Part shown: positions 33,848 to 43,101 of the stretch, one piece after another
Numbering within the stretch: the stretch's first letter is position 1
Layout of the letters: every line of letters starts with the position of its first letter
Assembly (NCBI GenBank): GCA_024398835.1
Contig: JAKSIK010000001.1
Location: forward strand, 62,001-126,000
Length of the DNA stretch: 64,000 nt
Source of the DNA: Fibrobacter sp.
GTDB taxonomy: Bacteria; Fibrobacterota; Fibrobacteria; Fibrobacterales; Fibrobacteraceae
Direction: 5' to 3'
Translations under genes and position numbers: made by a program
Notes under the pieces: generated by a model
Databases searched by the model: none
What the model was told of the DNA's origin: nothing
What the model saw: the letters and a program-made list of their open reading frames with translations, nothing else

Positions 33848-34735
33848 GTGTTCGGACAGTTAGGATATTTATTATCGGAATCTATCCGCGGGTGGCGAGA
33901 ACATCGCACGGTGATTTTGCCGTCCCTCATCACCATATTCCTCTGTTCCCTACTGCTTTCGGCCTCGTTGGTGGCCCTCGGTGGCGCAAAACGGCTGCTT
34001 TCTGCAGAAAAGACCCTCTATACGGTGGAGGCGTTCTTGCCTGGGGAGGTATCCAAGGATTCCCTTAGGCACATTCAGGACAAGCTTTCGCACCTGAAGC
34101 ATATCGAGACGGTGCAGTTTGTGAGTGCGGACTCCGCTCTGGCGGATTTCCGGAGGCACTTCTCGGGCGAAATGCTGGACCTTGTGGAAGGGAATCCCAT
34201 TCCGCCGTTTTTCCGCTTGACGCTGGATGAAGAAAGCCAGAATCCGGTGGAACTTGAAAACGTGCGGCTGGCGCTCACGCATGAGGGTACCTTCGAAGAG
34301 GTGCAGGCTCCTGTGGAATGGACGGAGCGGATTGCGGCCTGGAAGTTCAAGATGATTTTCTGGCCCATCTTCATTAGCGTGATGCTTCTCATCACTCTCG
34401 CCCTCATCATCCGCAATTCCGTGCGGCTTTCCCTTCTTTCCCGCAGGCTTCTGGTGGAGAACATGAAGTATGCCGGCGGCAGCACATTCTTTATCCAGTT
34501 CCCCTTCGTGATGCAGGGCATTATGCAGGGCTTTATCGGCAGCGGACTCTCGGTGCTTTTGTTAGCCGTTTTCCTCAATTCCCTGGGCCGCATGATTCCC
34601 ATTATTGGTGCGAATCTGACGGGCATTGGAATCTTGTTTGTTGGCGTGGTGGCTTTGGTGACGCTCCTTTCCGCCTACTTCAGCTATTTGACGGTGCGTG
34701 GGTTCCTGCTGGCCAAAAGGAACGAGCAGGATTAA
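33848..34735 (+). CDS. ftsX: Cell-division protein FtsX
   Basis: 295 residues from the GTG at 33848. One transmembrane segment follows a short cytoplasmic N-terminus (about 18-45), then an extracellular domain (50-165) and three C-terminal transmembrane helices, the FtsX/MacB-like permease topology. FtsX with FtsE opens peptidoglycan hydrolases through EnvC. There is no ftsE next to it, whereas ftsE usually precedes ftsX. EnvC-like 34739 starts three bases after the stop, so the pair is a direct operon. The start is judged by the missing ribosome site and the close TATATT box. Confidence 0.88.
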   Translation: MFGQLGYLLSESIRGWREHRTVILPSLITIFLCSLLLSASLVALGGAKRLLSAEKTLYTVEAFLPGEVSKDSLRHIQDKLSHLKHIETVQFVSADSALADFRRHFSGEMLDLVEGNPIPPFFRLTLDEESQNPVELENVRLALTHEGTFEEVQAPVEWTERIAAWKFKMIFWPIFISVMLLITLALIIRNSVRLSLLSRRLLVENMKYAGGSTFFIQFPFVMQGIMQGFIGSGLSVLLLAVFLNSLGRMIPIIGANLTGIGILFVGVVALVTLLSAYFSYLTVRGFLLAKRNEQD

Positions 34736-34738
34736 TCT

Positions 34739-35956
34739 ATGCGTTTGATTGCGCTACTCCTGTGCTTTGTGGTGGGGTTTGGATTTGCTGCCCCTAAAAA
34801 GACGGACGCCCAGATTAAGGAACAAAAGACGGCTCTGAAGAAGCTGGAATCGGATTTGGCCAAAAAGCGAAAAGAGCTGGCGCAGTTGGAAACAGAAGAG
34901 AAGGGGGTGCTCAATACCATTTCTCTTTTGGACCAAAACTTGAACCAGACCCGAAACTACATCTACGAACTTTCCAAAAGTGAAGTCATGGTGCAGCAGG
35001 CGGTGGAGCAATTGGGCGCAGAAATTGATTCCCTGGATAAAAACATCCATGCCCGGAAAGAGGTGATGAAAAAACGCATCCGCACCTTGTACATCAAGGG
35101 TCGCAGCAGTGAAGCGGAAATCCTCTATACGCTTTTGACAAAAAAGGGGAGCCCGGAACGGCAGGTTTATTGGGTGCACCACATTCTGAATCAGGATAGG
35201 GAACAGGTGGAAACGCTTACCCGCCTGATGCAGGAGCGCGACGAAAAGAAGAAGCAGGAAGAAGAACATCTGGCAGAACTGAACGACCTTCGTTCCAAAA
35301 AATCTGTGGAAGAAAAAGGTCTTGTGACCCAGATGAACGGGCAAGAGAAAATGCTCACCAGCTTGAAGCAGGACAAGGCCATGCAACAGCAGGCTTTGGC
35401 GGAGTTTGAACGCAATCAGAAGACCATGCTCGCCTTGATTAAGAAGTTGGAACAGAAGCGAAAGAAGGAAATTGAGGCTGCCAAGAAGGCGGAAGCGGAA
35501 CGGAAGAAGAAGGGTAAGAAGAAGGGCGCCGAAAAGCCGAAGCCAACGGTTGTCACTTCTGTGAAGGGCCCCAAGTGTACGCCGATGGAAGGCGAAATCA
35601 TTAGCCACTATGGCCTCCAGGAACATCCTGTACTTCATATTCAGACGCGAAATCTGGGTGTGGAAATCCGTGGAAAGCGGGGCGGGAAAATCAAGGCCGC
35701 TGCCCCAGGAACCGTGGTGATGGTGGCTGAAATTGATGGGCGTGGTCCATCAGTGATCATTGAACATGAGGGCGGAACCTACTCTGTGTATGGCCACATG
35801 AGTTCCATCAAGGTTCAGGAAGGTAAAGAAGTCAAGAATTGCGAAGAAATTGGCGTTGTGGGCGATATTGCCAGCTTAAATGGAATTAAATTGTATTTCC
35901 AAGTGAGTGAAGGGACCCAGACCGTGGATCCCTTGGAGTGGTTGAAGACGAAATGA
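34739..35956 (+). CDS. envC: EnvC-like murein hydrolase activator
   Basis: 405 residues. A signal peptide precedes a long coiled coil (about 22-265, rich in K, E and Q), followed by a LytM/M23-type domain (about 285-400). The LytM zinc-site residues are degenerate: the usual HxGxDxx position reads NLGVEI and the last strand reads LYFQVS, as in EnvC, so it probably activates an amidase rather than cuts peptidoglycan. The coiled coil in EnvC docks on FtsX, and this gene directly follows ftsX. An AEKPKP linker lies near 270. Its stop overlaps holB by four bases. Confidence 0.87.
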   Translation: MRLIALLLCFVVGFGFAAPKKTDAQIKEQKTALKKLESDLAKKRKELAQLETEEKGVLNTISLLDQNLNQTRNYIYELSKSEVMVQQAVEQLGAEIDSLDKNIHARKEVMKKRIRTLYIKGRSSEAEILYTLLTKKGSPERQVYWVHHILNQDREQVETLTRLMQERDEKKKQEEEHLAELNDLRSKKSVEEKGLVTQMNGQEKMLTSLKQDKAMQQQALAEFERNQKTMLALIKKLEQKRKKEIEAAKKAEAERKKKGKKKGAEKPKPTVVTSVKGPKCTPMEGEIISHYGLQEHPVLHIQTRNLGVEIRGKRGGKIKAAAPGTVVMVAEIDGRGPSVIIEHEGGTYSVYGHMSSIKVQEGKEVKNCEEIGVVGDIASLNGIKLYFQVSEGTQTVDPLEWLKTK

Positions 35957-37092
35957 TTGAGTACCGCTTAAATGGACCTGTTTCTCAGGAACGGCAACGC
36001 ATCCGCTTGATGGCTGCGCTCCGTGAAAACCGGTTCCCTCAGGCGATCCTCATCGACGGCCCTGCAGGCATCGGCAAGAAGGCCTTGGCTATCGAAATCG
36101 CGAAGGCCCTCCAATGCTCTAACGAAAACTTAAGGCCCTGCGGCTGCTGCTTTGGCTGCAAGATGGCGGCAGACCCAGGCGTCACCGACAACTGGGTCAT
36201 CCCTCTGGAAAGCAAGGAAGCTCACGCCCGCAGTTCTGACGATGTCTCTGTCGGCAGTACCGCCAAGACGGTGGAGGATTTCAAGCGGGCCTACATCGAC
36301 GAAATTTTCAAGAATCCCTACCGCACGGATATCTTTGGCGCCGGCGCAGAAATCTCTGTGGACCTCATCCGCAACATGACGAAGTCGTTTGCACTGAAGG
36401 GTGACCGTGTTCGGGTGGTGATTGTGGCTGAAGCCGACCGCATGAACGATTCCGCGGCCAACGCCTTCCTGAAAACGCTGGAAGAAGTTCCGCCAAACAC
36501 TTATTTCATTCTGACCACCTCTTCCCGGGAACGGCTTTTGCAGACCATTCGCTCTCGCTGTCTGGCCCTCCATCTGCTGCCTCTCACTGATGCGGAAGTT
36601 CGCAAGGAAACCGTCAAGCTTCTTGGTGAAGATGGCGATGAAGATTCCGTGACGGATGATGTGGTTGGTTTGGCGGTGGGCTCTGCGGGCAAGGCCCTCT
36701 ACTATGTGGACCATGCCGCCGCCTGGTGCAATCTGGCTAAGAGTTTTGTGGAAAAATCCCTCAGTGGAGATTACAGCGAGTTGTTTAGTGAACTTGCAGA
36801 AACGGATATGGCGGATTCTACGGATGCGGGCCGCGCGGAATCCGGATATTTTCTGGAAGTGTTGTCTTTCCTTTTGGCGGATTTGCTCCGGAAGGAATCG
36901 GGCGCGGCGCTCCGTTTGCCCGCGACTACGAATGCAGTAGATTTGGAACGCTTCCCGCGGGTGGATGCCGCGGCCCTGGAGCGCGCTGTCGTGACGGTGC
37001 AAGAGACAATGTCCCGCATTGCAAGCCGCCGCACGGGCTCCATGATGTGCCTTCAGTCTCTCGCCATCAAACTTTTCGAGGGGTACAAGTGA
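35953..37092 (+). CDS. holB: DNA polymerase III delta' subunit
   Basis: 379 residues. AAA+ clamp-loader protein with a P-loop-like DGPAGIGKKALA near residue 35, a zinc finger CGCCFGC region, EADRMNDSAANAFLKTLEE (the usual delta' pattern near Walker B) and the SRC motif SRCLALHLL. Part of the clamp loader that loads the beta clamp. The ATG overlaps the envC stop by four bases, and recJ begins one base into the stop. It is placed in a cell-wall/replication operon (ftsX-envC-holB-recJ). Confidence 0.93.
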   Translation: MIEYRLNGPVSQERQRIRLMAALRENRFPQAILIDGPAGIGKKALAIEIAKALQCSNENLRPCGCCFGCKMAADPGVTDNWVIPLESKEAHARSSDDVSVGSTAKTVEDFKRAYIDEIFKNPYRTDIFGAGAEISVDLIRNMTKSFALKGDRVRVVIVAEADRMNDSAANAFLKTLEEVPPNTYFILTTSSRERLLQTIRSRCLALHLLPLTDAEVRKETVKLLGEDGDEDSVTDDVVGLAVGSAGKALYYVDHAAAWCNLAKSFVEKSLSGDYSELFSELAETDMADSTDAGRAESGYFLEVLSFLLADLLRKESGAALRLPATTNAVDLERFPRVDAAALERAVVTVQETMSRIASRRTGSMMCLQSLAIKLFEGYK

Positions 37093-38771
37093 TGGAAGAT
37101 TTAATCGCTTCTACGCTCTCGCAGGAATTGAAAATCCCGCATCTGGTGGCACGCTTCCTCGTGTCCCGCGGTATTCGTAATGCGGTGGATGCAAACCGCA
37201 TGCTCTCATGCTCCAAGGAAGACATCCTTTCCCCCTGGGGCATTCTCGGTATGGACAAAGCGGTTCGCTGGCTTTTGGATGTCTTTGAAAAGCGGGAAAA
37301 GATTTTCATTTTTGGCGATTACGATTTGGATGGAATGTCCAGCGTGACGCTTCTGACCAAGGCCTTGCAAGAAATTGGGATGGAAACGGAATGGCGGCTC
37401 CCGAACCGCTTTGGCGATGGCTACGGGCTTTCCAATTCGGCAGTGGATGAAATGCATGAGGCTGGAGCCCGCTACGTGATTACCGTAGATACGGGCATTA
37501 CCGCCAATGCGGAAATCGCCTATGCGAAAACTTTGGGAATGTCTGTGCTGGTCATCGACCATCATCAGCCCTCTGGCGATGGGCTTCCCCCTTGCGACGT
37601 ACTTCTGGACCCCCATCAGGAGGGCGATACCTACCTGAATCCGGAACTTTGCGGCGTGGGCGTTTCGTACAAATTCATCTGCGCCCTGTTTGAAAAGTTG
37701 AGCATTCCGGTTCCCGAAAAATATTTGGATTTGGTGGCCCTCGGAACGCTGGCGGATTTGGTCCAGATGACGCCGGAAAACCGCGTGTTTACCAAGTCGG
37801 GCCTTGCACGATTGCAGAAGAGCGAGTGGCCTGGAATCCAGGCGCTGTATAGCTCGCTGATGAAGCCTCACAGTGCGGTGGGTGGCATCGATGTGATGTT
37901 CAAGATTGCGCCGCTTCTGAATGCTCCCGGCCGTATGGAAAAGCCGGACCCGGCACTGAAACTCTTGTTGTGTGACGATAAAAAGGAAGCCCCCAATCTG
38001 CTTGCAGAACTGAAGGACTGGAATTCCCGCCGCAAGGAAAAGGAAGCTGAAATTACAGAAGCCGCCATGGAGCAGGTTCGCCAAGTCTATGGAGAAAATA
38101 TTCCCAAGGTCTTGGTGGTGGCAGGTGAAAACTGGCACGTAGGTGTGATTGGCATTGTGTCTGCAAAGCTGGCCCAGGAATTCTCCCGTCCGGCGGCGGT
38201 CCTTTCCATCATGGACGGAATGGCTCACGCCTCGGCGCGAGCGGTTCCGGGATTCAACTGGCACAAGGCCCTCTTTGAAGCCCGCGACATGTTTGACCGC
38301 TGGGGTGGCCACGCCAATGCAGCGGGCTTTTCGCTGGAGGCCAGCCGCATTGACGAACTTCGCAAACGTTTTGAGGCATCTGCCGCGGAGCAGGGTTTCA
38401 CGGGGGAAGCCCCGGTGGAAGAATCTCACGCCTACGACATCGAGGTCGCTCTCGGCGAACTCTATGTGGACGAATCCCACACGGTGCTGGATTACTTCGA
38501 CCGTATGGAACCCTTTGGCGGTAACTTCCCTTATCCGCAGCTCAAAGCTTCTGGCATTACCGTCCACAAACTGCGGGAACTTCGCGGCGGACATTTGCAG
38601 ATGGAAATTTCTCAGGCGGGGAGCCCCTCCTTCTCAGCCATTGCTTTTGGACTTCGCAAGTGCAAGAACCTCCTTGGCAAAAATCATTCCGCTTCCATCA
38701 TTTTCGAGCCCACCTGGAACTACTACAACGGAAGGCGGAGCCTGCAACTTTGCATTAAAGCCATCGAATAG
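37092..38771 (+). CDS. recJ: Single-stranded-DNA-specific exonuclease RecJ
   Basis: 559 residues from the ATG at 37092, one base overlapping the holB stop. The DHH domain contains IFGDYDLDGMSSVTLL, VITVDTGITAN and DHHQPSGD, with the metal-binding Asp and His residues. DHHA1 (about 350-450) includes GVIGIVSAKLAQEF and GGHANAAGFS. RecJ digests 5' single-stranded DNA in recombination and repair. The length is near the family norm (about 570). The next gene follows after 24 bases. Confidence 0.96.
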   Translation: MEDLIASTLSQELKIPHLVARFLVSRGIRNAVDANRMLSCSKEDILSPWGILGMDKAVRWLLDVFEKREKIFIFGDYDLDGMSSVTLLTKALQEIGMETEWRLPNRFGDGYGLSNSAVDEMHEAGARYVITVDTGITANAEIAYAKTLGMSVLVIDHHQPSGDGLPPCDVLLDPHQEGDTYLNPELCGVGVSYKFICALFEKLSIPVPEKYLDLVALGTLADLVQMTPENRVFTKSGLARLQKSEWPGIQALYSSLMKPHSAVGGIDVMFKIAPLLNAPGRMEKPDPALKLLLCDDKKEAPNLLAELKDWNSRRKEKEAEITEAAMEQVRQVYGENIPKVLVVAGENWHVGVIGIVSAKLAQEFSRPAAVLSIMDGMAHASARAVPGFNWHKALFEARDMFDRWGGHANAAGFSLEASRIDELRKRFEASAAEQGFTGEAPVEESHAYDIEVALGELYVDESHTVLDYFDRMEPFGGNFPYPQLKASGITVHKLRELRGGHLQMEISQAGSPSFSAIAFGLRKCKNLLGKNHSASIIFEPTWNYYNGRRSLQLCIKAIE

Positions 38772-38795
38772 AGTGGCTGGCCACCTCTGAAATTT

Positions 38796-39302
38796 ATGGT
38801 CACCAGAAATCTCCCCATCATCACGCTTGCGATTTTCTTCGGGATACTGCTGTACCTCATTTTCACGTTTCCGCGGTATTCGCCACAGGAGAACATCATC
38901 GCTCCCTCGGAACTAGCCGCGGGCGAATCGAAGACGTTTGTGGGCCGTATGGCCATGCCCTCTCTGGATGACATCTATGTGCTGGAAAATTCCGCAGGCC
39001 GCGACCTCACCAAGCTGGAAACCTACATCCAGGGCCGCGCCGCTGGACTCCACTGGCTGTCTCAAGAGCACTTCAAGCAGGCCCGTCGTGCGAAAAAGAA
39101 GGACGATGTCACCATGGGCGTCATGCTCACGCTGGATTCCGCGGGCGTTTTTCGCTGCGACGAGATTTCATTTTCCACCACAGACGATGAAGACTTAAAG
39201 ACTCGCCTCGCAGACCACATCGAACGCTTCTGGCGCTACACGCGAAGCACCGCGGGCACCACGAAAATCTGGATTCCCATCCGCTGGCGGTATAAATACT
39301 GA
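38796..39302 (+). CDS. Membrane-anchored TonB/AgmX-like protein
   Basis: 168 residues. One N-terminal transmembrane helix (LPIITLAIFFGILLYLIF) is followed by a short linker. The last 70 residues (GVMLTLDSAGVFRCDEISFS..., ending KIWIPIRWRYKY) have the pattern of TonB-type or AgmX/PglI C-terminal domains. This suggests an envelope adaptor, perhaps feeding gliding or outer-membrane energisation; it is inference. No ExbB/ExbD partners are adjacent. It follows recJ closely and may share its transcript. Confidence 0.6.
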   Translation: MVTRNLPIITLAIFFGILLYLIFTFPRYSPQENIIAPSELAAGESKTFVGRMAMPSLDDIYVLENSAGRDLTKLETYIQGRAAGLHWLSQEHFKQARRAKKKDDVTMGVMLTLDSAGVFRCDEISFSTTDDEDLKTRLADHIERFWRYTRSTAGTTKIWIPIRWRYKY

Positions 39303-39403
39303 ATGTCATGAGTGCGCTTTATGCGTCATTGCGTTACGCGCCATGACAGGTTCGCCTCGGTACAGAAATTAAACAAGTTTGTTCTCGCAACCCTCGGCTC
39401 CCA

Positions 39404-39486
39404 CGTCATTGCGAGCCCTTTAGGGCGTGGCAATCCAGGCCTTATTTGTCTTAGATTGCTTCGTCACTACGTTCCTCGCAATGACG
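39404..39486. repeat. 83-base palindromic dispersed element
   Basis: CGTCATTGCGAG (39404-39415) and its exact reverse complement CTCGCAATGACG (39475-39486) flank an inner inverted pair GGCAATC/GATTGCT. A half copy lies near 2118-2150. It has the shape of a small dispersed palindromic element that can fold into a long hairpin. Related CGTCATTGCG words also occur just upstream, near 39320. Confidence 0.75.
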
Positions 39487-39496
39487 ATTGCAAAAA

Positions 39497-39922
39497 TTAA
39501 CCTTTCAACAGCGCGAGAAGCTGGTCGGCCTTTTTCTCGATGAGAATGAAGGCTTCAAACATGCGGGCTTCGCGCCACTTCACCAAGTACTTGGACAGCC
39601 ATTCTTGGGCTACCTCATCAGGAGCCTCAGGCTTTTTTTCGTTCTGGTACCAGATTTCCTTGGTGATTTCCTTGATCATGTCACCCATTTCTGCCGCAGG
39701 CTGCAAAGAGCCCTTGCACAGGAGCAGCGCACGCAAGTTGTCCAGAAGGATTTCGTCGGTGGGCTCATCAGCATCGTCACGCGCGCAGTCCCAGATTTCG
39801 CCACGATGGCGTTCTGTCCAACCCATCAAGTGCTCTTCCGTTTTTTGCAGTTCCCCACGAGCCAACTTCTCTTCGACGGCTTCACGAGGGTAATAGATGC
39901 TGTTCGGGTAAAATTCAATCAT
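39497..39922 (-). CDS. Small hypothetical protein
   Basis: 141 residues, mostly helical, with an acidic character (GEIWDCARDDADEPTDEILLDNL) and conserved-looking Trp and Cys residues. No family is recognised. No signal peptide or membrane segment is seen, so it is likely cytosolic. TATAAA about ten bases before the ATG may serve as a promoter with a short leader. It stands alone between a dispersed repeat and tRNA-Leu. Confidence 0.65.
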   Translation of the reverse strand: MIEFYPNSIYYPREAVEEKLARGELQKTEEHLMGWTERHRGEIWDCARDDADEPTDEILLDNLRALLLCKGSLQPAAEMGDMIKEITKEIWYQNEKKPEAPDEVAQEWLSKYLVKWREARMFEAFILIEKKADQLLALLKG

Positions 39923-39946
39923 AGTTCACTCTTTATAGCGCTTTAA

Positions 39947-40029
<83 letters not shown>

Positions 40030-40095
40030 GGTGCGCGTGTGCCAAATATAACAAAAGTTGGGTTGAAACGCCTGTTTTTTATTATTTTGATTGGC

Positions 40096-40542
40096 ATGAA
40101 AATCAAGAACTTTACCAAATCCGTTTCTGTCATCGCGTTTCTGCTCCTTTCCCTGGTGCTCCCCGCAAGTGCCGAGGTGGATATTGATGTTTACCATGAG
40201 TTCCGTGAGGAGTTGGCTCTTGTCCGCGACGGATATGTGACGGCCTGGAATATGGCCATTGAAACTGCCAACGAAAACGACCCGGAAGGCTGGGCAAAAA
40301 TGCATGCAGGGAACAAGGCGGTGACCTGGGCAGAAATTGAATTCGAAGCTCCGGAAACCGCACATTTGAAGGTGACGGAAATTCCCGATGGTTTTGCCAT
40401 CGAAGGCACTTACGATGTTTATAAATTGAAGGCAACCTTCGTTCCTTATGCCAAGGAAAACGATACCTTTTATAAGATCAAGTACAGCACAAAGCCCAAC
40501 ACTTACACCAAGGAAGTGGTGGAAGAAGTTTTTGGCCGCTAA
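40096..40542 (+). CDS. Small secreted protein of unknown function
   Basis: 148 residues from the ATG at 40096; the longer frame begins within the tRNA-Leu gene. The signal peptide ([20 protein letters not shown]..., cleavage near ASA/EV) precedes a small mature domain with [15 protein letters not shown] and an ending beta-strand part. No family is recognised. An AT-rich TATT-type box precedes the ATG closely. It converges on the MFS gene. Confidence 0.65.
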   Translation: MKIKNFTKSVSVIAFLLLSLVLPASAEVDIDVYHEFREELALVRDGYVTAWNMAIETANENDPEGWAKMHAGNKAVTWAEIEFEAPETAHLKVTEIPDGFAIEGTYDVYKLKATFVPYAKENDTFYKIKYSTKPNTYTKEVVEEVFGR

Positions 40543-40544
40543 GG

Positions 40545-41759
40545 TTAGCCTTCCAACTTATTTTTGTGATAGTGCCTGGAAGTCCAGGTCCAGTAAATAA
40601 TATCGGCAATCACTAGCGCGACAGTACAGGCGAGGAATACGGGACGGTGCATCCCGAAGTGTTCCGCCATGGCGCCGCCGGCAAAGATTCCCGCTCCAAT
40701 GCCAATATCCCAGCCGCTTAAGTAAGTGCTGTTGGCGGTTCCACGCTGGTCGTGGCGGGCGAGGTTCACGCACATGGTCTGGTAGCCCGGGAAGATGAGA
40801 CCCAGGCTTGTTCCGATGAGGAAGGCGGAAATGAAGAATACGGGAATGGATGCGCAGAAGTAGAGAAGCACGTAGGCGAAGACGATGATAGTCATGCCAA
40901 TCCCCACCAATCGGGTAAGGTAACCGCGGTCAATAAGCCGCCCCGTGGTCACGCGGTTGATGATAAGACCCGCAGCGATGAGGGCGTAGAACCATCCGCT
41001 ACCGCCAAAGCCAAGTTCTTTTGCATAGAGGGCGATGTAGTTGGTCACGGGGCCGTAGGCGAAACCGACGAAGATGAAATTCACAAATTGGGGAATGGCG
41101 CGGGTGAGGAAGAACCTATCGAGGGAAAGGGGAGCGTGGGGCTTCTTTTCGCGGGGCTTCACCTTCAATGTGGATACAAGAATGAGACCGATTACACACA
41201 AAGTAATTGCAGAGACGAAGACGATGGTATCGCCCAGAGCCTCGTACAAGAACATCCCGGTCATGGGGCCCGTGGCGAAAGCCAAGTTCACGCTGACACC
41301 AAAGTAGCCGATGCCTTCGCCACGACGGCTGGCGGGGAGGGAATCGATGGCCACCGTATTGCTTGCGGTGCTGGTAATGCCGAAGGAAAGCCCGTGGGCA
41401 AACCGTAGAACCGCAAGTAGCGGGATGAGGCCTAAAGTTTTATATCCGATAAAGCAGAGAGTGAATGCAAAAAAGCACCAGAAGTACAGCGGCTTTCGGT
41501 TGAGGGTGTCTACCAGGAATCCGGCAAAAGGCCTGCAGGCGAGGGCGCCCACAGTGTACATGGAGATGACGATGCCTGCCGTGGCGCTATCGGTTTGGAA
41601 TTTCTCAATGATGTATAAAGGCAGAATGGGCAGCAGCTGGTAGAAGCTGAAAAACAGCAAAAAGTTTGCGATGGCAATAGTGACAAAACTTCTGTTCCAA
41701 AGTTTCTCACGACTTTGTGTGGAAACATCCGTAACATTATTTTGTATGCAATCGCTCAT
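40545..41759 (-). CDS. MFS transporter
   Basis: 404 residues with about twelve hydrophobic helices and a central loop (KVKPREKKPHAP). GFLVDTLNRKPLYF is the loop 2-3 motif of major facilitator proteins, and RFAHGLSFGITSTASNTVAID is characteristic of helix 4-5 of drug:H+ antiporter-like members. The substrate is unknown; efflux is likely. It converges on the 40096 gene. Confidence 0.88.
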   Translation of the reverse strand: MSDCIQNNVTDVSTQSREKLWNRSFVTIAIANFLLFFSFYQLLPILPLYIIEKFQTDSATAGIVISMYTVGALACRPFAGFLVDTLNRKPLYFWCFFAFTLCFIGYKTLGLIPLLAVLRFAHGLSFGITSTASNTVAIDSLPASRRGEGIGYFGVSVNLAFATGPMTGMFLYEALGDTIVFVSAITLCVIGLILVSTLKVKPREKKPHAPLSLDRFFLTRAIPQFVNFIFVGFAYGPVTNYIALYAKELGFGGSGWFYALIAAGLIINRVTTGRLIDRGYLTRLVGIGMTIIVFAYVLLYFCASIPVFFISAFLIGTSLGLIFPGYQTMCVNLARHDQRGTANSTYLSGWDIGIGAGIFAGGAMAEHFGMHRPVFLACTVALVIADIIYWTWTSRHYHKNKLEG

Positions 41760-41774
41760 TTTTAATTAGATCTC

Positions 41775-41818
41775 AAAATTATCAATTATGAATTTTGAAT
41801 TATGAATTGTGAATTGTC
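41775..41818. repeat. Tandem AATTATGAATT words
   Basis: A short run of AATTATGAATTTTGAATTATG-type words of the same class as at 2085-2235 and 15750-15782, between MFS and TrmA-like genes. Confidence 0.7.
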
Positions 41819-41820
41819 GC

Positions 41821-42981
41821 CTATTTTCTCTCCAGCGCAATGAGGGTTTCCAAATGAGGTGTGCCCGGGAACAAGTCCATGGGCTGCACTTCCTTGACGC
41901 GGTACCCAAACCGCTCCCATTCCTTAATCGCATCGGGAATCTCGTCCGTGCCGCAGAAGATGTGCAGCACCCGCACCGGATGGCGGGCCGCCAAGCAGCG
42001 AATCACGCCCGGTTCCGTTCCCTTTCGCGGCGGGTCCAGCAGGATGCGCTCGGACTCTTCGGGAATTGGCCGCGGGAGCCGCATCTGCAAAAATTCCTCA
42101 TCGATTTTTCCGGCGATGAAGCGGTAGTTCTTCTTCAAGAACTTCGCGCTGTTCTTCGCGCTTTCAATGCTCGGGCCTTCCCATTCCACGCCAAGCACGG
42201 ATTTAGCCGCTTCACCTAGGGCGAAACTGAATAGCCCGTAACCGCAGTACAAATCCAGGAACTTGTCCGTCTTCTCGAGCCCCATCATGCGGCTGGCCGC
42301 CTTGATGAGGTTGTGGATTTGGCTCTCGTTAATCTGGCTGAAACCGGTGGCCGGATATTTGAGGCTGAAGTGCCCCAGGTTGAGGGAAAGTTCCCGCGGG
42401 CCAAAGAGCTGCTTGAAGCCAAGGCCTTCGGTGGGGCGCTTGGATTCCAGATAGTAGTCGCTTTCCGTCTGGTCCAGGTAGGCGTGGGCCGCCGTCACAT
42501 GGTAGGGGCATTGCTGCAAAACTTCTGCGATGGTTTTCAGTTTGCGGACGATGCTTGCGTCCAACTTCTTCACGTTGAAAATCACCACGCGATACTGGTA
42601 GGTGCCGCGGATGATAATCCAGTTCAGGGCGTAGGCCAGCGGCTTGTAGGCCGGCATGATGAGTTTATCGAACAGCAGGCGGTAAATCGCATTGTGTTCT
42701 TCCGGCTCTAGGATGCTATCGTATTCGTTGAACCGCAAATCTCCGGGCTGCATGTCCACGCGGCGCTTGCTGGTGGTGCGGTAGTTCCTCGGCATGGGGC
42801 TCGCTATCACGGGCTGTGGACCGCGGGGCAAGCGGTTCTTTTCCCAGAACTCCTTGATGGCCGCGTTCTTGATTTTCAGTTCGTCTTTGTAGTCTAGCGG
42901 GGCGAGGGTCTCGCCGTAGGCGCTGTCGGATTCCTTGGTGTAACCGGGGAGGTTATTTGCGATGGCTTGTTCAAAGAACAT
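41821..42981 (-). CDS. TrmA/RlmD-like RNA (uracil-5-)-methyltransferase
   Basis: 386 residues from the ATG at 42981, preceded by GAGG; the frame extends upstream only weakly. The C-terminal SAM domain has FLDLYCGYGLFSFALG, the family motif LLDPPRKGTEPG and the catalytic Cys in HIFCGTDE, where most relatives have SCNP. There is no TRAM domain or iron-sulfur cysteine set, unlike RlmD. It is likely a tRNA U54 or rRNA m5U enzyme; specificity is not decided. It may be coupled to no neighbour. Confidence 0.8.
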   Translation of the reverse strand: MFFEQAIANNLPGYTKESDSAYGETLAPLDYKDELKIKNAAIKEFWEKNRLPRGPQPVIASPMPRNYRTTSKRRVDMQPGDLRFNEYDSILEPEEHNAIYRLLFDKLIMPAYKPLAYALNWIIIRGTYQYRVVIFNVKKLDASIVRKLKTIAEVLQQCPYHVTAAHAYLDQTESDYYLESKRPTEGLGFKQLFGPRELSLNLGHFSLKYPATGFSQINESQIHNLIKAASRMMGLEKTDKFLDLYCGYGLFSFALGEAAKSVLGVEWEGPSIESAKNSAKFLKKNYRFIAGKIDEEFLQMRLPRPIPEESERILLDPPRKGTEPGVIRCLAARHPVRVLHIFCGTDEIPDAIKEWERFGYRVKEVQPMDLFPGTPHLETLIALERK

Positions 42982-43101
42982 GGGTGCCTCCTGAGACGGC
43001 AAAAAATTAACAGGCACAAATTTAGAAATAAATAGGATGATGTTCATAGACGCGGTACTTTTTGTTTTATTATTTATCTTAATAATCTTTTAGAGCAAAT
43101 C

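Noticed and set aside
37206-38594. Minus-strand open frame opposite recJ
   Set aside because: Antisense to full-length RecJ; third-position bias explains it.
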